DNA of 64,000 nucleotides from the NCBI GenBank assembly GCA_033297205.1, contig MU859173.1, positions 1 through 64,000 of the forward strand, read 5' to 3'. This document shows, piece by piece, positions 60,685 through 64,000 of the stretch. Under the pieces are notes generated by a model. It saw only the letters and a program-made list of their open reading frames with translations, did not search any database and was not told the DNA's origin. The stretch's first letter is position 1. The number at the start of each line of letters is the position of its first letter. This stretch comes from Pseudoneurospora amorphoporcata. Its lineage: Eukaryota > Ascomycota > Sordariomycetes > Sordariales > Sordariaceae. Position numbers and translations under genes: made by a program.

Positions 60685-63600
60685 CTAGTCCATCCACTCT
60701 GGTACGAAAAGAGATGCGTAATTTCTCAGATCAAAGATGGATTCAAAGCGCATGACCTGCAAGAAGAACTGGTCAGCAACCAACGCCAAAACGGGACACA
60801 GCGCATAGCAACCAACGTCAAAACGGGATAATGGACACTGGGGGCAAAAGAAACAACTTACCGAATGCTCTTCCCTCTCTGTCACCCTCTCCAATTCCAA
60901 GCTTCTTTCATCGGCGGCCCTGCCCGCCAACGCAGCAGGATCGCCGTCTTGCTGAACCCTTGTCGTCAGAACCTCAACAAGCCTATTCAAATCATTCACA
61001 ATGCGCCTTGTCACTTGCTCTACGTCTTTCCCTTGTTCTTCCTCTTCTCTTTCCATCATGTTTCTCTCTGCCAGAGAAGTCGAACTCCCCTTCCGCTGCT
61101 GCAATTGCGTCTCCAACCTCCTCTGCAAAGCCCTCAGCTCTTCCATGGCCGCCGAGCAAAGCAAGCATATCCAAACACTGGTCCCCGTACCCGCGTTCGC
61201 AGTTTGGATTCTGCCAAACGTCCAGTCGACAGCAGAACTGACCAGTTCTAGTAGTTCCTGACTTATTGCTTCATCTGCTGCCACATCCTGTTCTACGCCA
61301 CTTCTGTTGCTTGCTGAGGCCGTTGAGGTGGAGCCACCTGGTGGTGAGTTTGCCTCCGAACCCGCTAAACCCGCTGACGATGCCCGGTGGTCAAGGTGCC
61401 CCTGGCGGTTGATCGGAGGTAGCGGTGTATCATGTTGGGGGCCACTTCGGCTTCGTCGCTTTTGCCACTCCTCCTCCAACTGCCGTCTTAATTCCACCTG
61501 AAAAACCAAAACAGCCGCCATGGCCGTGGCGTGGTACGAAGTTCCGCTTCCGCGGCTTACCAGACTGGTGAAGTCGTCCATTTGTTGATGTTGCACCGCC
61601 CCTCCGCCAGAGCTTCTTCCTGTCACTCTCGCCTTGCCCCAACCAGAAACAACATCCCTGCAGATTGCATTGGCTGCTGCGCCACAAGATTTCCTCACTT
61701 CTGGCATTTCCACCTCGGAGGGCTTTACCAAAGCCAAGTTCAGCCCCAGAAAGAAGCGATTAACCAACATATCCGCCATTTTAAGCTGAAAAACCGAGAT
61801 CCGATCTGGCAAGATGCGGGCGCGATCATAGCCGGTTTCAAGGGTGCGCCGTAGTTCATACATTGCATCTCTCAGTTCGACGCTAAGGGATTCTGTCGTT
61901 TGTCCGGATTCGACTGCCGGGGCCTCTGTTTTGGACGAGTTGAGACGAAGCGTGGCGACGTGTTGAGCAACAGTCAACCGCACAGAAAACGAGCGGTGTA
62001 TTGCAAGGAGGACGGTCGTTTGCGTGAAGGTCTTGGATGGACGAGGAACCGGGTTCGGGAGGGCAAGCTGCTCGTCGTCATAATTCGCCGGCGGGCTGGT
62101 ATCGAAGTCGGTGACGGAGATACCCGGTGGGAGGCCGGTGTTCAAGCTCGATTGGACCACCAATTCCAAAATGGTGGCCCATAATCGTCGACACAGTTCG
62201 GCTTCGTAGATGGGCGTTGACGCGTGGGGGTCCCGATTAAGGCCTAAACACAAGGCTTCTCGCAGGAGAGAACCAGCTGAGTTGTAGGTTAGTTCACCCC
62301 CACCTCCACCAAATCCGCAGACCTCATTGGCGAGGTGTAAAAGACACATGGTCTGCAAACCGGCGAGCTTCGTCGACGGAACCTGGGAAAGCCACGACTG
62401 GCCTTCCTGGATCCATCTCTCCTGATGCCTCCGCAACAAACCACCGACATCCTCAAACACCGCCCCGATAGCCATGCAAAGCTGGAGCTGGATAATGAAG
62501 GCTCTTTGGAACTGCTTGTCAAGCCGGCCATCAAAATACTCGCGAAACCGCTTCCAAAAGTCAGGCACGTGCAGGATACGGTAGACGCTCTCGAAAGTGC
62601 GGAAGTAGGCTTCGGTTAGGCGCTGGGCGTCTTGGCGGTAGGACATGGGGAGGTTGCCGCCGAGGTCGCTGACGCCCAAGGGGGCGAGGATTCGGGATTG
62701 TGATTTCTCGAGTTTTCGGACAAGGCGTGTGCATGTCTTGAGGTTGGACCAGGCATTGTTTTGGTCGTCTTTGCCGTGAAGGGCTTTGTAGCTGGCCTTG
62801 GTGACTAGTGGGAACTGAAGCATCAAGCGATACATATCAGTTTGGAATGCCGTTGTCGTAAAGCAAAAGAAAGTGCTGGAATGGGGGCTGGAGTGGTACT
62901 CACGAGTTGTTTGGCGTGCCAGCCAGTCTTGGGCGCGCCATTCTGAGAGCCAGGTCTGATTTCGAGCAACAGTCCTCGTCCTGGCGGTAGTTGTGGCTGC
63001 TGCTGCTGCTGCTGCTCCTCACGTTCATATTTTTCCACGAGCTGCTGTCGCAACATGAGGTTCTCCCTCCTGAGTGCCTCGTACTCCATTCCCACATCAG
63101 ATTGAGCAAGAGGACCACCCGAGTGTTGGGCATGAGAAATCGGACTGAAAGCCGGTGATGCTCCAGGTTCGGTCTCGGAGGGCGGCAGCTGGGGAGTAGC
63201 CGATCTGCCGCCATACGCGCCCGCAGAAACAGACGGGTAGTCGCGCTCGCGATACCGTGCATGGTAGCCATTTCGCGCGGCGGTCAAGAGAGTCCCCCCT
63301 TGCGCGTTCGCCATGCCATCTGGCGCGCCTCTGGCATTCTGGGGAACGGCTAAATAGGTAGGCTCCGGTTCTGGCGAAGCCTCTCTCGAATCTATCTGTG
63401 TCGCTTTGAGAGGCCATGTCTTGTCCTTGGGCAGTCTCTTCTGGTCGTACACGCAAGATCCTCTATGAAACTTGTACTTGACGCAGGCTCCGCACGCTGG
63501 TCTCTGTTGGTCGCATCTGATCTTGCGCTGCCTGCATGGTACGCATGAGACAGCGGGGCGATTACGTCGTTTTTTATTCTCATCTTTCGCATCTTTCGCT

Positions 63601-64000
63601 CCTTGTTGGGCCCCTTGTTGCCGGCCGGAGGATGGAACAGCGGTGGCTGACGGTATCGCGGTGCTGGACGCTGGCGAGGTGGTGGTGATGGGTATGTACG
63701 GGTTGTTGTAACTACTCTTCAACAAGGACGCTGGACCGGGGAGGGTGGGTGGTGGTTGCGGGGTGGCATTGAGAGCAGCAAAAACTGGCGTAGTGGGCGA
63801 CGGCGTATGTGCGGATGACGACGACGGCTGGTGGAGGACTAGACTTGTCGTCGTCGTCGGTGTTAGTCCGGATACCGGGGCGGGTTGCCATGGTGTTGAT
63901 TGTTGATGTGGTGATTGTTGATGATACTGGTCTTGGTAGTGGAAAGATGCAATAGGCGGGAGTTGTGGCGGCGGAGAGGGTGCTGAAGAGACGTGGAATG
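60685..64000 (-). CDS. Zn2Cys6 fungal transcription factor (5' partial)
   Basis: Exons 62904 to beyond 64000, 62814-60862 and 60756-60685 give at least 1039 residues. The frame is open to the window edge, so the start codon lies outside. The introns are 89 nt (GTGAGT donor) and 105 nt (GTAAGT donor); the second is a multiple of three without stops. The N-terminal part is Pro/Ser/Gln-rich. The zinc cluster is C-x2-C-x6-C-x6-C-x2-C-x9-C, beginning SCVPCRQRKIRC. A heptad-like segment (YEALRRENLMLRQQLVEKY) may dimerise. The middle homology region is present: NSAGSLLREALCLGLNRDPH, ELCRRLWATILELVVQSS and PPGISVTDFDTSPP. The C-terminus is FDLRNYASLFVPEW. It should act in the nucleus on CGG-type sites; target genes are unknown. 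Confidence 0.9.

Noticed and set aside
60488..60697. Short ORF with a long Asn tract
   Set aside because: It is the CAA microsatellite read in another frame and lies just after the regulator's stop codon.

Overview
This window looks like nuclear DNA of a filamentous ascomycete of the Sordariales, most likely Neurospora or a close relative such as Sordaria. The evidence is short spliceosomal introns (about 50-120 nt, GTRNGT donors, CTAAC-like branch sites), fungal-only families (Zn2Cys6 regulators, a highly reducing polyketide synthase), long low-complexity protein tails, and intergenic DNA full of TAGGTACCT-type palindromic motifs. From memory only, a reducing PKS, a sirtuin (nst-4), a glutamine synthetase and a GH7 endoglucanase have close locus numbers in N. 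crassa. That would fit a syntenic block but was not checked by any search. Splice sites were placed by eye and could be off by a base.

Left arm (1-21.4 kb), a small candidate secondary-metabolite locus: an atypical short-chain dehydrogenase (minus strand) diverges across 4.5 kb from a complete 2600-residue reducing PKS (KS-AT-DH-MT-ER-KR-ACP, three exons). A Zn2Cys6 regulator (minus, four exons) converges on the PKS. A TIR-bounded, AT-rich non-autonomous element lies between PKS and regulator.

Middle (21.4-34.7 kb), gene-poor: a second TIR element whose arms differ mainly by transitions, a block of short GC-rich repeats, a decayed RNA-recognition-motif fragment, a weak multi-exon hypothetical gene, and a tRNA gene with a structured 91-nt intron, anticodon CAG and a short variable loop.

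Right half (34.7-64 kb), almost all on the minus strand: a long Hst3/Hst4-type sirtuin, a D-2-hydroxyacid dehydrogenase, a nine-exon glutamine synthetase, an assembly gap in homopolymer G/C, a TRIP4/Rqt4-like zinc-finger protein, a GH7 cellulase relic with a large internal deletion (plus strand), a small secreted protein, a small unknown ORF, a 1396-residue single-pass membrane protein made largely of short charged repeats, and a second Zn2Cys6 regulator whose 5' end lies beyond the window.

The housekeeping genes (glutamine synthetase, sirtuin, TRIP4-like) are independent of each other. The only functional grouping I would propose is dehydrogenase-PKS-regulator, and that rests on proximity alone.
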